The translations under genes and the position numbers were made by a program. From Rahnella inusitata (GTDB lineage Bacteria > Pseudomonadota > Gammaproteobacteria > Enterobacterales > Enterobacteriaceae), in the NCBI RefSeq assembly GCF_003263515.1, contig NZ_JYDE01000031.1, forward strand, positions 61,251-125,250: DNA of 64,000 nt, written 5' to 3'. The notes below the pieces were generated by a model. That model made no database searches. It saw only the letters and a list, made by a program, of their open reading frames with translations, and was not told the origin of the DNA. How positions within the stretch are numbered: the first letter of the stretch is position 1; each line of letters opens with the position of its first letter. This document shows positions 8,432 through 18,632 of the stretch, piece by piece.

Positions 8432-9832
8432 GTGCAAAATCCTCAGCAACAAAGCCGCAGAAACTTTCTCTCTCATAGCGCCAAAATCACCGCGACCAGC
8501 GCGTTACTGGCCACTGGCATGGCCTCGGCATCGACGGTCAGCGCAGGCAATAAATCTGAAAAATGCGAGGACACTGGCCAGATCACCGTAATTTCCGCGC
8601 CCCACTACCAATTGCGCAATGTCCGGCTGGAGGAAGGCTTCGAGCGTGAAGGCGATATGATCATCGGCACCCAAACCGGGCTATATAATCTGGAAATCAA
8701 TAACGGCAAGATCGTCGCCATTCAGCCCGCGAACGGCGCACCGGCCAGCACGTTACCGGCTTTTGACGCCAAAGGGCTGCTTCTGCTCCCCGCCACGCGC
8801 GATATGCATATTCACCTCGATAAGACGTTTTACGGCGGAAAATGGGAAGCGCCACGCCCGCGCAAAGGCAAAACCATCATGGATATGATTGCCCGCGAGC
8901 AGGTGCTGATCCCCAAACTGCTGCCGACGTCGGTCGAACATGCCGAAGCAATCATTGGCCTGTTGCAATCCAAAGGCACGACCGTGGCGCGCAGTCACTG
9001 CAATATCGATCCGGTCAGCGGCCTGAAAAGCCTCGAGCATCTGAAAATTGCGCTGGAAAAACATCAGCAGGATTTCAGCTGTGAGATCGTCGCGTTTCCG
9101 CAGCACGGTTTGCTGCATTCGAAAGTCGATGGCCTGATGCGCGAAGCGATGCAAATGGGCGTGCAGTACGTCGGCGGGCTGGATCCAACCAACGTCGACG
9201 GCGCGATGGAAAAGTCGCTGGACGCAATGTTCCAGATTGCACTGGATACCCAAAAAGGCGTGGATATTCATTTGCATGAAACTACGCCCGCCGGGATCGC
9301 GGCGGTAAAATACATGATTCATACCGTGGAGAAAAATCCGCAACTGAAAGGCAAGGTAACGCTCAGCCACGGTTTCGCGCTGGCCATGATGCAGGGCACG
9401 GAACTTGAAGAAGTGATCGCGGGGCTTTCCGAGCAGCAGTTCACTGTCGCCTCCACCATTCCACTCGGCAAACTGAATATGCCGCTGCCGCAGCTAAGCC
9501 AGAACGGCGTCTTCGTCATGACCGGCACCGACAGCGTGATCGACCACTGGTCACCGTTTGGCACTGGCAGCATGCTGGAAAAAGCCAGCCTTTATGCCCA
9601 GTTGTATGGTAACTCCGACGAATTCGGCCTCACGCGCTCCCTCGCCATCGCCACCGGCAACGTCCTGCCGCTTGACGATGCCGGTAAACGGCAGTGGCCG
9701 GCCGTCAACGACAGCGCCGAAATGATCCTGGTCGACGCCAGTTGCTCGGCAGAAGCCGTGGCGCGGGTGTCTGAAGTGAAAGCGACGTTCCATCAGGGAA
9801 GACTGGTGTTTGGAGCGGTGGGGAAGGTTTGA
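8432..9832 (+). CDS. Tat-exported amidohydrolase (cytosine-deaminase-like)
   Basis: From the GTG at 8432 the protein has 466 residues. I prefer this start because AAGGAA sits six bases upstream; an earlier GTG at 8414 lies before that ribosome site. The N-terminus carries a twin-arginine signal (QQSRRNFLSHSAKI), a hydrophobic Ala/Thr-rich stretch and an AxA-type cleavage region, so the enzyme should be folded in the cytosol and exported to the periplasm. Metal-binding motifs of the amidohydrolase superfamily follow: RDMHIHLDKTF, SHCNIDP, DIHLHE, LSHGFAL and TGTDSVIDHW. The HxHLDKT form is typical of the cytosine deaminase/N-isopropylammelide branch. It lies downstream of the LysR gene on the same strand. 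The substrate is unknown; a nitrogen heterocycle fits the hpxO neighbourhood. Confidence 0.8.
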   Translation: MQNPQQQSRRNFLSHSAKITATSALLATGMASASTVSAGNKSEKCEDTGQITVISAPHYQLRNVRLEEGFEREGDMIIGTQTGLYNLEINNGKIVAIQPANGAPASTLPAFDAKGLLLLPATRDMHIHLDKTFYGGKWEAPRPRKGKTIMDMIAREQVLIPKLLPTSVEHAEAIIGLLQSKGTTVARSHCNIDPVSGLKSLEHLKIALEKHQQDFSCEIVAFPQHGLLHSKVDGLMREAMQMGVQYVGGLDPTNVDGAMEKSLDAMFQIALDTQKGVDIHLHETTPAGIAAVKYMIHTVEKNPQLKGKVTLSHGFALAMMQGTELEEVIAGLSEQQFTVASTIPLGKLNMPLPQLSQNGVFVMTGTDSVIDHWSPFGTGSMLEKASLYAQLYGNSDEFGLTRSLAIATGNVLPLDDAGKRQWPAVNDSAEMILVDASCSAEAVARVSEVKATFHQGRLVFGAVGKV

Positions 9833-9861
9833 GGCTCTGAATATTTATACATAAAACAACA

Positions 9862-9898
9862 AACATGATGGGAAAAATTAACATTTTCCCATCATGTT
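9862..9898 (+). terminator. AT-rich hairpin after the amidohydrolase gene
   Basis: Fifteen-base complementary arms (AACATGATGGGAAAA and its complement) flank a short loop about 30 bases after the stop codon. The stem is long but not GC-rich, and only a weak T-run follows. Confidence 0.5.
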
Positions 9899-10072
9899 AT
9901 TAAAAAACATTGACCCGTTTTCAATGACTGAGATGGAAATGACCGGATCTAATTAACAATATACTGAATAGAACGTAAATATTTTAGACCCGTCTTTTTT
10001 CATTGGAAATTTTAGATCATGATCGCAAAAAACACATTATCACGACTCATTCTCATAAAGTGACAAATATGA

Positions 10073-10768
10073 TTATTTTCTAGTGGGCATATATGATTCT
10101 ATAATAAAAGTTGTGTACTTACCTGGATAATACACATTTAAAAGAAAACTAATGAAAATACTCATTCCCTTACTTTTTTTATTAACGTAAGCAAAAGAAA
10201 ACTCACCATAATTGGGGTCAAAAAGTCGTATCCTACCATCATTAAATCTCATGCTTATCGCGTGACCACTTTGGCCGCTGCACATAGCAATCATATAACA
10301 AATTGAGGGGTCAATATTATCGAAAACTCCAGCCCCACCATTTTCATACATAGCACTGGCGGGTAGAGTTGCTGCATTTAAATAAATCACATGATGAGCC
10401 TTTAAAATATCTTCTCGTATGTCAGACTTTTTAATCCCGTTAGCAGAACGCACCTTTGGAGATATCCACTGGAGGTTGGTCAAGCCACGTATTAAATTTT
10501 TACCACTTGCGCTTGCGACATATGATTGAAAGTTACTCCAACTTTTCCCTGAAATCATATAGGCAGCAACTAAGCCTTCGCAGACGCCGGCACCATTTCC
10601 ATAAGCAATCACTTTCCCATGTTCATCATATTGATTCCCGGTCCAGGAACCCTGGCGTTTCGTAGGGTCTTCATCTGACCAATGATTACGTGTTATATAG
10701 TCATCCTGCTTAAAAAAATGATAATCACCATTAAGCGCAAGAAGGGCTATAAGTATATCACTCTGCAT
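10073..10768 (-). CDS. YopT-type (C58) cysteine-protease-like protein, intact triad (copy 1)
   Basis: The 231-residue product has three motifs in the order and spacing of the C58 peptidase family (YopT, AvrPphB): Cys63 in [13 protein letters not shown], His169 in SGQSGHAISMRF and Asp184 in [10 protein letters not shown]. The Cys-His distance is 106 and the His-Asp distance 15; YopT and AvrPphB have about 114-119 and 15-16. C58 enzymes are effectors or toxins that cleave host proteins after delivery. No Sec signal or membrane segment is seen, so export would need a dedicated system, and none is in the window. AAGGAATTCGAT precedes the ATG. The gene is strikingly AT-rich against its neighbours, which points to transfer. 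It is the distal member of a duplicated block behind ssb. Confidence 0.72.
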   Translation of the reverse strand: MQSDILIALLALNGDYHFFKQDDYITRNHWSDEDPTKRQGSWTGNQYDEHGKVIAYGNGAGVCEGLVAAYMISGKSWSNFQSYVASASGKNLIRGLTNLQWISPKVRSANGIKKSDIREDILKAHHVIYLNAATLPASAMYENGGAGVFDNIDPSICYMIAMCSGQSGHAISMRFNDGRIRLFDPNYGEFSFAYVNKKSKGMSIFISFLLNVYYPGKYTTFIIESYMPTRK

Positions 10769-11106
10769 ATCGAATTCCTTTTATATATAATTTCCATTTT
10801 ACCAAGTGCGAGAATACATTCACGGCATATATATGAGTGCAGGCAATCATTAATAGTTCGCGTCAGTAACCCACAAGTTATTAACTATATACCCATTTAT
10901 TAGGTAATGTTATAGAAAAATAAGACGTAACAAGTTATTTTATTACGTTATTGTTTTATATGAAAAAAGAGTGGTTAGTTAATGTACATATAAAAACAGA
11001 CGAGATTTAAAAATAGTCAAAAATATATTTATTGCTAATGACTGATTTTAAAATATATAAATAGTTTATATTTTAATGGCAGCATATTTGTCACATAAAA
11101 TTAAAA

Positions 11107-11124
11107 GCCTCGTATTCGCGAGGC
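11107..11124 (-). terminator. Duplicated ssb terminator hairpin
   Basis: GCCTCGT/GCGAGGC arms with an ATTC loop, followed on the minus strand by TTTTAATTTT. It is the copy of the ssb terminator carried with the ssb remnant; one base change is compensated by a G-T pair. Confidence 0.65.
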
Positions 11125-11159
11125 TCTTACTGAATAATATTTAACCATATAAAATGGCG

Positions 11160-11452
11160 CTTAGAACGGGATATTGTCGTCGAAATCCATTGGTGGTTAG
11201 TTGTTCTGTGCTGGCGCGTTGTTTTGCGCAGCCGGACGAGCCTGCTGGCCGCCGCTGAACTGGTTGCCGCCTTGTGGCTGCTGAGGTTTACCCCAACCGC
11301 CTTGCGCGCCCTGGTCACCTGAAGCCTGACCACCGCCTGCTGGTGCGCAGCCGCCGCCGGTACGGCCGCCGAGCATCTGCATGGTGCCGCCCACGTTAAC
11401 AACGACTTCAGTGGTGTATTTTTCAACGCCAGCCTGATCGGTCCATTTACGG
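11160..11452 (-). pseudogene. 3' remnant of ssb
   Basis: About 290 bases match the end of the intact ssb gene at 12537-12825, with three substitutions and one three-base insertion (adding a Cys codon in the Gly-rich linker). One substitution turns the Glu codon before the conserved acidic tip into TAA, so even a fused product would lack the DDDIPF tail that binds partner proteins. The OB-fold half is missing: the match stops abruptly at 11452, where the end of the next protease gene begins. It has no start or ribosome site and cannot be a working SSB. Confidence 0.88.
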
Positions 11453-12145
11453 TTTTCTGGTGAGCTTATATGATTCTATAATAAAAGCTATGTACTTACC
11501 TGGATAAAACACATTTAAAAGAAAACTAATTAAAATACTCATTTCCTTACTTTTTTTATTATCGTAAGCAAAAGAAAACTCACCATAATTTGGGTCGAAA
11601 AGTCGTATCTTACCATCATTAAATCTCATGCTTATCGCGTAACCACTTTGGCCGCTGCACATACCAATCATATAACAAATTGAGGGGTCAATATTATCGA
11701 TAAATCCAGCCCCGCCAGTTTCATACATAGCACTGGCGGGTAGAGTTACTGTATTTAAATAAATCACATGATGAGCCTTTAAAATATCTCCTCGTATGTC
11801 AGACTTTTCAATAATGTTAGCAGAAGGCACCTTTGGATATATCCGCTGGAGATTCATCAAGCCACGTATTAAATTTTTACCACTTGCGCTTGCGACATAT
11901 GATTGAAAGTTACTCCAATTTTTCCCTGAAATCATATAGGCAGCAACTAAGCCTTCGCAGACGCCGGCACCATGTCCATAGGCAATCACTTTCCCATGTT
12001 CATCATATTTATTGCCAGTCCAGGAACCCTGGCGTTTCGTAGGGTCTTCATCTGACCAATGATTACGTGCTATATATTCACTCTGCTTAAAAAAATGATA
12101 ATCACCATTAAGCACAAGAAGGGCTTGAAGTATATCCCTCAGCAT
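11447..12145 (-). CDS. YopT-type (C58) cysteine-protease-like protein lacking the triad His (copy 2)
   Basis: The 232-residue protein is about 86 % identical to copy 1 (33 differences counted by hand). Cys63 and Asp184 are kept, but residue 169 is Tyr: the codon at 11639-11641 reads TAC, where copy 1 has CAC. In C58 enzymes this His is essential, so this copy should be proteolytically dead unless another residue substitutes. It retains an AAGGAG ribosome site and an undisturbed frame. Its last codon and stop come from the ssb remnant across the repeat junction, giving the ending TRKP instead of TRK. It lies directly downstream of intact ssb and its terminator. A decoy, an immunity-like antagonist or simple decay are all possible. 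Confidence 0.7.
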   Translation of the reverse strand: MLRDILQALLVLNGDYHFFKQSEYIARNHWSDEDPTKRQGSWTGNKYDEHGKVIAYGHGAGVCEGLVAAYMISGKNWSNFQSYVASASGKNLIRGLMNLQRIYPKVPSANIIEKSDIRGDILKAHHVIYLNTVTLPASAMYETGGAGFIDNIDPSICYMIGMCSGQSGYAISMRFNDGKIRLFDPNYGEFSFAYDNKKSKEMSILISFLLNVFYPGKYIAFIIESYKLTRKP

Positions 12146-12825
12146 ATCGAACTCCTTTTATATATAATTTACATTTTACCAAGTGCGAGAATACATTCAC
12201 GGCGTATATATGAGCGCAGGGAGTCATTAATAGTACGCGTCAGTAATCCGCAAGTTATTAACTATATACACATTTATTAGGTAATGTTATAGGAAAATAA
12301 GATGCAACAAAGTTATTTTATTACGTTATTGTTTTACATGAAAAAAGAGTGACTCGTTAATGTATATATAAAAAAGACGAGATTTAAAAATAGTCAAAAA
12401 TATATTTATTGCTAATGACTGATTTTAAAATATAGAAATAGTTTATATTTTAATGGCAGCATATTTGTCACATAAAATTAAAAGCCTCGCATTCGCGAGG
12501 CTCTTAATGAATATTATTTAACCTATAAAATGGCGCTTAGAACGGGATATCGTCGTCGAAATCCATTGGTGGTTCGTTGTTCTGTGCTGGCGCGTTGTTT
12601 TGCGCAGCTGGACGAGCCTGCTGGCCGCCGCTGAACTGGTTGCCGCCTTGTGGCTGCTGAGGTTTACCCCAACCGCCTTGCGCGCCCTGGTCACCTGAAG
12701 CCTGACCACCGCCTGCTGGTGCGCCGCCGCCGGTACGGCCGCCGAGCATCTGCATGGTGCCGCCCACGTTAACAACGACTTCAGTGGTGTATTTTTCAAC
12801 GCCAGCCTGATCGGTCCATTTACGG
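11453..12825 (-). repeat. Direct repeat unit 2 (C58-like gene, leader and ssb 3' end)
   Basis: This is the partner of 10076-11452. Its upstream end lies inside the intact ssb gene: both units share CCATTTACGG at that edge and diverge immediately after it. Its downstream edge is the end of the copy 2 protease gene. No insertion sequence, tRNA or integrase is seen at either edge. Confidence 0.85.
12484..12501 (-). terminator. ssb terminator
   Basis: Perfect seven-base arms GCCTCGC/GCGAGGC with an ATTC loop, 36 bases beyond the ssb stop. On the minus strand it is followed by TTTTAATTTT, as expected for an intrinsic terminator. Confidence 0.75.
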
Positions 12826-13082
12826 GTTTGCAGTGCACCTTCGATGTAAACCTGAGAACCTTTCTTCAGGTATTCACCGGCCACTTCGGCTAATTTGCCG
12901 AACAACACAACGCGGTGCCATTCCGTTTTTTCTTTCTGCTCGCCGGTGGCTTTGTCACGCCAGCTTTCGGACGTCGCCAGAGTCATGTTGGCTACTGCGC
13001 CGCCGTTTGGCATGTAACGGATTTCCGGATCTTGTCCGAGATTACCGACGAGAATAACTTTGTTTACGCCTCTGCTGGCCAT
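12537..13082 (-). CDS. ssb: Single-stranded DNA-binding protein
   Basis: The 181-residue protein begins [20 protein letters not shown], after a CAGGAG ribosome site; a longer frame would run into the promoter. Residues 1-110 form the OB fold ([38 protein letters not shown]), followed by a Gly/Gln/Pro-rich flexible linker and the conserved acidic tip DFDDDIPF that recruits replication and repair proteins. SSB coats single-stranded DNA as a tetramer. It is divergent from uvrA across an SOS box, as in E. coli. Its 3' 290 bases are duplicated downstream. Confidence 0.98.
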   Translation of the reverse strand: MASRGVNKVILVGNLGQDPEIRYMPNGGAVANMTLATSESWRDKATGEQKEKTEWHRVVLFGKLAEVAGEYLKKGSQVYIEGALQTRKWTDQAGVEKYTTEVVVNVGGTMQMLGGRTGGGAPAGGGQASGDQGAQGGWGKPQQPQGGNQFSGGQQARPAAQNNAPAQNNEPPMDFDDDIPF

Positions 13083-13247
13083 GTGGATTCTCCTGATGAT
13101 GTATGTCGTGGTTGAAACCACAGTTTGGGGTGAGGGTCTCACTTCGCGTCATTATAACCACAAATTGCAGCCTTCGTACCATGGATGTCATTCGCTGGAA
13201 GATTCCTTCCAAATTCCTTAGTAAACGTTCCGCTGTTACATCGAGTA

Positions 13248-13263
13248 CTGGATATACATTCAG
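13248..13263. promoter_or_regulatory. LexA (SOS) box between ssb and uvrA
   Basis: The sequence CTGGATATACATTCAG fits the LexA consensus CTG-N10-CAG with an AT-rich centre. It lies in the 323-base divergent ssb-uvrA region, where E. coli has the shared SOS operator. It should repress uvrA, and partly ssb, until DNA damage. Confidence 0.85.
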
Positions 13264-13405
13264 GTTTCGGGGTGGCATAGACTGTGATTTGTGTCATAAT
13301 TGCGCGTTACGTTCTTCTCTGTGCCCGATTCGCTGACCGGCGCGATGCAACATTTTCCGACGGTCACCGGCACGGTGAGCTATCAAGTTAATCCGGGAAT
13401 GATGA

Positions 13406-16261
13406 ATGGATAAGATCGAAGTTCGGGGCGCACGCACCCATAATCTCAAGAATATCAACCTGATTATCCCGCGCGACAAACTGATTGTTGTCACCGGCTT
13501 ATCGGGATCTGGCAAGTCCTCTCTGGCGTTCGATACGCTGTACGCCGAAGGCCAGCGCCGATACGTCGAGTCGCTGTCTGCCTATGCACGCCAATTTTTA
13601 TCCTTAATGGAAAAACCGGACGTCGACCATATTGAAGGTCTGTCTCCGGCGATTTCGATTGAGCAAAAATCGACATCGCACAACCCGCGTTCCACCGTCG
13701 GGACCATCACGGAAATCCACGACTACCTGCGTCTGCTGTTTGCCCGCGTGGGCGAGCCGCGCTGCCCGGATCACAATGTGACCTTGTCAGCCCAGACCGT
13801 CAGCCAGATGGTGGATAACGTGCTGGCGCAGCCGGAAGGCCAGCGCCTGATGCTGCTTGCCACGATCATCAAAGACCGTAAAGGCGAGCACACAAAGACG
13901 CTGGAAAATCTGGCCTCGCAAGGCTATATCCGTGCGCGTATCGACGGCGAAGTCTGTGACCTGTCAGATCCGCCGAAGCTGGAACTGCAGAAAAAGCACA
14001 CCATTGAAGTCGTGGTTGACCGCTTTAAAGTGCGTGAAGATTTACAGCAGCGTCTGGCGGAATCTTTCGAAACCGCGCTGGAGCTCTCCGGCGGCACCGC
14101 CGTGGTCGCCGATATGGATGACCCGAAAGCACCGGAAATGCTGTTCTCGGCGAACTTTGCCTGCCCGATTTGTGGCTACAGCATGAGCGAGCTCGAACCG
14201 CGCATGTTCTCATTCAACAACCCGGCCGGTGCCTGCCAGACCTGTGATGGCCTGGGCGTGCAGCAGTTCTTTGACCCGGATCGTGTGGTGCAGAATCCGG
14301 AGCTTTCCTTGGCCGGTGGCGCAATCCGCGGCTGGGATCGCCGTAACTTCTATTATTTTCAGATGCTGCGCTCTCTCGGCGAGCATTATGATTTTGATGT
14401 GGAAGCGCCTTACAACGAGCTGAGCAGCGACGTGAAAAACGCCATCCTGCACGGCTCGGGCAAAACCACCATTGAATTCAAATACATTAACGACCGCGGT
14501 GATACGTCGATTCGTCGTCATCCGTTCGAAGGCGTGCTGCACAACATGGAGCGCCGTTATAAAGAAACGGAATCCAGCGCGGTGCGTGAAGAACTGTCGA
14601 AATACATTAGCAACCGTTCGTGCGCGTCCTGTAAAGGCACTCGTCTGCGCGAAGAAGCGCGTAACGTGTTTGTTGAAGAAACCACGCTGCCGGAAATCTC
14701 TGATTTCAGCATCGGTCATGCGATGGATTTCTTCCGCAATATGAAACTCAGCGGCCAGCGCGCGCAGATCGCCGAGAAAGTGTTGAAAGAGATCGGCGAT
14801 CGCCTGAAATTCCTGGTGAACGTCGGCCTGAATTATCTTTCTCTGTCCCGTTCGGCTGAAACACTGTCCGGCGGTGAAGCCCAGCGTATCCGTCTGGCAA
14901 GCCAGATCGGTGCCGGACTGGTGGGGGTCATGTACGTGCTCGATGAGCCGTCTATTGGCCTGCATCAGCGCGACAACGAACGCCTGCTGGAAACCTTGAT
15001 CCACCTGCGCGACCTCGGGAATACCGTAATCGTGGTGGAACATGATGAAGACGCGATCCGCGCCGCTGACCATATCATTGATATCGGGCCGGGTGCGGGG
15101 GTTCACGGTGGCCGCGTGGTCGCCGAAGGCACCGCCGACGATATTATGGCGCAGGAAGAGTCCCTGACCGGCCAGTTCCTCAGCGGCAAACGTGAAATCT
15201 CAGTGCCCGCCGAGCGCGTGCCAGCAGATGCCACCAAAGTGCTGAAGCTATCCGGTGCCAAGGGCAACAACCTGAAAGACGTAACGCTGACGCTGCCGGT
15301 GGGTCTGTTCACCTGCATCACCGGCGTGTCCGGTTCGGGCAAATCGACGCTGATCAACGACACCCTGTTCCCGCTGGCGCAGCGCGAACTGAACGGTGCA
15401 ACGCTCGCTGAAGCCGCGCCGTACCGTGAGATCGAAGGTCTGGGGCATTTCGATAAAGTTATCGATATCGACCAGAGCCCGATTGGCCGTACGCCGCGTT
15501 CTAACCCGGCGACCTATACCGGCATTTTCACGCCGGTACGTGAACTGTTTGCCGGTGTACCGGAATCCCGTTCACGCGGTTATACGCCTGGGCGTTTCAG
15601 TTTCAACGTCAAAGGTGGGCGCTGCGAAGCCTGTCAGGGCGACGGCGTGATCAAAGTGGAAATGCACTTCCTGCCGGATATTTATGTGCCGTGCGATCAG
15701 TGCCGTGGCAAACGTTACAACCGTGAAACGCTGGAAGTGAAATACAAAGGCAAGAGCATCCACGAAGTGCTGGAAATGACCATCGAAGAAGCCCGTGAAT
15801 TCTTTGATGCCGTGCCGGCACTGGCGCGTAAATTGCAGACGCTGATCGATGTCGGCCTGACTTATATTTGCCTCGGCCAGTCAGCAACCACACTGTCTGG
15901 CGGTGAAGCGCAGCGTGTGAAACTGGCGCGTGAGCTTTCCAAACGCGGCACCGGTCAGACCCTGTACATTCTCGATGAACCAACCACCGGCCTGCACTTT
16001 GCCGATATTCAGCAATTGCTGGAAGTGCTGCATCAGCTGCGCGATCAGGGCAACACCATCGTGGTGATTGAACACAATCTGGACGTGATTAAAACCGCGG
16101 ACTGGATTGTCGATCTCGGGCCGGAAGGCGGTGCGGGCGGCGGGCAAATTCTGGTCGCCGGTACGCCGGAAACCGTGGCGGAATGCAAAGAATCGCACAC
16201 CGCCCGCTTCCTGAAACCGCTGCTGGAACGCCACCGCCAGCAGGCGAAGAAAACGGCTTAA
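13406..16261 (+). CDS. uvrA: Excinuclease ABC subunit A
   Basis: The 951-residue protein begins [19 protein letters not shown] and is close to E. coli UvrA (940). Two ABC ATPase modules are visible: Walker [10 protein letters not shown] near residue 31 and GVSGSGKST near 640, with signatures [14 protein letters not shown] and [14 protein letters not shown]. Zinc-binding Cys pairs occur at CPICGYS with CQTCDG, at CASCKG, and at CEACQGDG with CDQCRG. UvrA dimers find bulky lesions in nucleotide excision repair and load UvrB. An SOS box lies upstream and a strong terminator downstream. The 298-codon antisense frame is a shadow. Confidence 0.98.
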   Translation: MDKIEVRGARTHNLKNINLIIPRDKLIVVTGLSGSGKSSLAFDTLYAEGQRRYVESLSAYARQFLSLMEKPDVDHIEGLSPAISIEQKSTSHNPRSTVGTITEIHDYLRLLFARVGEPRCPDHNVTLSAQTVSQMVDNVLAQPEGQRLMLLATIIKDRKGEHTKTLENLASQGYIRARIDGEVCDLSDPPKLELQKKHTIEVVVDRFKVREDLQQRLAESFETALELSGGTAVVADMDDPKAPEMLFSANFACPICGYSMSELEPRMFSFNNPAGACQTCDGLGVQQFFDPDRVVQNPELSLAGGAIRGWDRRNFYYFQMLRSLGEHYDFDVEAPYNELSSDVKNAILHGSGKTTIEFKYINDRGDTSIRRHPFEGVLHNMERRYKETESSAVREELSKYISNRSCASCKGTRLREEARNVFVEETTLPEISDFSIGHAMDFFRNMKLSGQRAQIAEKVLKEIGDRLKFLVNVGLNYLSLSRSAETLSGGEAQRIRLASQIGAGLVGVMYVLDEPSIGLHQRDNERLLETLIHLRDLGNTVIVVEHDEDAIRAADHIIDIGPGAGVHGGRVVAEGTADDIMAQEESLTGQFLSGKREISVPAERVPADATKVLKLSGAKGNNLKDVTLTLPVGLFTCITGVSGSGKSTLINDTLFPLAQRELNGATLAEAAPYREIEGLGHFDKVIDIDQSPIGRTPRSNPATYTGIFTPVRELFAGVPESRSRGYTPGRFSFNVKGGRCEACQGDGVIKVEMHFLPDIYVPCDQCRGKRYNRETLEVKYKGKSIHEVLEMTIEEAREFFDAVPALARKLQTLIDVGLTYICLGQSATTLSGGEAQRVKLARELSKRGTGQTLYILDEPTTGLHFADIQQLLEVLHQLRDQGNTIVVIEHNLDVIKTADWIVDLGPEGGAGGGQILVAGTPETVAECKESHTARFLKPLLERHRQQAKKTA

Positions 16262-16272
16262 CCGCTACACAA

Positions 16273-16297
16273 AAGGCCTTCCCACCGGGAAGGCCTT
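16273..16297. terminator. Bidirectional terminator after uvrA
   Basis: Eleven-base perfect arms (AAGGCCTTCCC / GGGAAGGCCTT) with an ACC loop, flanked by A-run and T-run. It serves uvrA and the convergent esterase locus. Confidence 0.9.
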
Positions 16298-16318
16298 TTT
16301 GTTGCTACGTCGTACTGT

Positions 16319-17553
<1,235 letters not shown>

Positions 17554-17614
17554 TCACTGTTTTTGCACAACTCTCAGAGTAGGTTATTTTTGCCGCAGAT
17601 GAGTGTGACCGGCA

Positions 17615-18532
17615 TCACTGTTTGGAGGATGGCGTCAGGGAATGCAACTGCGGAAGCGCGCTGAGCCGCTCAAAAGCAAAATCCCAGAAGGTGCGGACTT
17701 TGCGCGGCATTTGCTGCACCTGCTGCGCCACCAGCTGAACCGGCAACGGCAGCGGTTCGAACTCCGTTAACAGTCGCACCATGTTACCTGCCTGTAAATC
17801 GTCCATCACCTGATATGACAGCAGCCGTGCAATGCCCTGCCCGCTGCGCACAGCCAGCAGCTGCGACTCAACGTCATTCGACAGTAAGCGTGGCGAGAGA
17901 CGCACGCGCAGCCCATCCTCGTGCGGCCCGAAGCGCCATTCGCTGATCTGCGCTCGCAGCGTGCCCATAATGGTCTGATGCCTGGCCAGCTCAGACGGGT
18001 GCTGTGGCACACCGTATTCAGCCAGATAGTCCGGGCTGGCGACCAGCACGCGGGTCACTTGCGCCACCTTCCGCGCTACTTTCCCCGAATCTACCTGATG
18101 CCCGATACGTACCGCCAGATCCAGACCTTCGTCGATCAAATCCAGATTGCGGTCGTTGAGCATCATCTCAATCTGCATGTCAGGGTTCTGCGCCAGAAAC
18201 GCCATCACCAGCGGCGCAACGTGTTTACGGCCAAACTGCACCGGCGCGGTTAACCGCAACAGACCGCTGAGCTGGGTTTCGGTGGCGTCTTCGACGGCGT
18301 CCTGATACTGGCTGAGCAGAACGCGCGCTTTTTCGGCCAGCCGTGCGCCCGCTTCGGTCGGCGCGAGGCTGCGGGTGGTGCGCTCAACCAGCCGCGCGCC
18401 AAAGCGATGTTCCAGAGAGGCAATGGCACGGGTGATCGCCGGAGGGGAACGGTGAAGTTTACGGGCGGCTTCTGCCAGGCTGCCATACTGAAGTACGGCG
18501 ACAAAAATCGCCATTTCGTCCAAACGATCCAT
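17615..18532 (-). CDS. LysR-family transcriptional regulator
   Basis: The 305-residue protein starts MDRLDEMAIFVAVLQYGSLAEAARKLHRSPPAITRAIASLE, a typical LysR DNA-binding domain of the CrgA/YafC-like group, followed by the effector domain. GGAAGA lies just upstream of the chosen ATG; eight extra residues are possible. The gene diverges from the GST-flavoprotein pair 100 bases away and is their likely regulator. Such trios often respond to electrophiles or quinones, but nothing in the sequence shows the signal. Confidence 0.87.
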   Translation of the reverse strand: MDRLDEMAIFVAVLQYGSLAEAARKLHRSPPAITRAIASLEHRFGARLVERTTRSLAPTEAGARLAEKARVLLSQYQDAVEDATETQLSGLLRLTAPVQFGRKHVAPLVMAFLAQNPDMQIEMMLNDRNLDLIDEGLDLAVRIGHQVDSGKVARKVAQVTRVLVASPDYLAEYGVPQHPSELARHQTIMGTLRAQISEWRFGPHEDGLRVRLSPRLLSNDVESQLLAVRSGQGIARLLSYQVMDDLQAGNMVRLLTEFEPLPLPVQLVAQQVQQMPRKVRTFWDFAFERLSALPQLHSLTPSSKQ

Positions 18533-18632
18533 AGATTCTTCCACAAACTGAAACACTCAATTTCAATCTTCGTGGATCACAATCATTTAATGCAAGAGTA
18601 ATCTGCAAGGACAGTCACAGAGGAGAATATTT

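Larger units (their letters stand above)
10076..11452 (-). repeat. Direct repeat unit 1 (C58-like gene, leader and ssb 3' end)
   Basis: This unit of about 1377 bases aligns end to end with 11453-12825. Reading on the minus strand it contains the ssb 3' segment, the ssb terminator hairpin, an AT-rich leader and the C58-like gene. By eye the ssb part and the 150 bases after it are about 99 % identical between the units, while the leader and the protease gene differ at roughly 6 % of bases. Confidence 0.85.

Noticed and set aside
11197..11394. Gly-rich open frame in the ssb remnant as a gene
   Set aside because: It is a piece of the SSB linker without start signals and ends at a substitution-created stop.
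10073..12145. Type III secretion or CDI/Rhs locus around the C58-like genes
   Set aside because: No secretion apparatus, chaperone, large adhesin or Rhs repeats were found; flanks are ssb and an amidohydrolase gene.
10076..12825. Insertion sequence or prophage as cause of the duplication
   Set aside because: No transposase, integrase, terminal inverted repeats or target-site duplication were seen at the edges.
14210..15106. 298-codon open frame antisense to uvrA
   Set aside because: It lies wholly within a highly conserved gene, has no ribosome site and its composition is what codon bias produces on the opposite strand.
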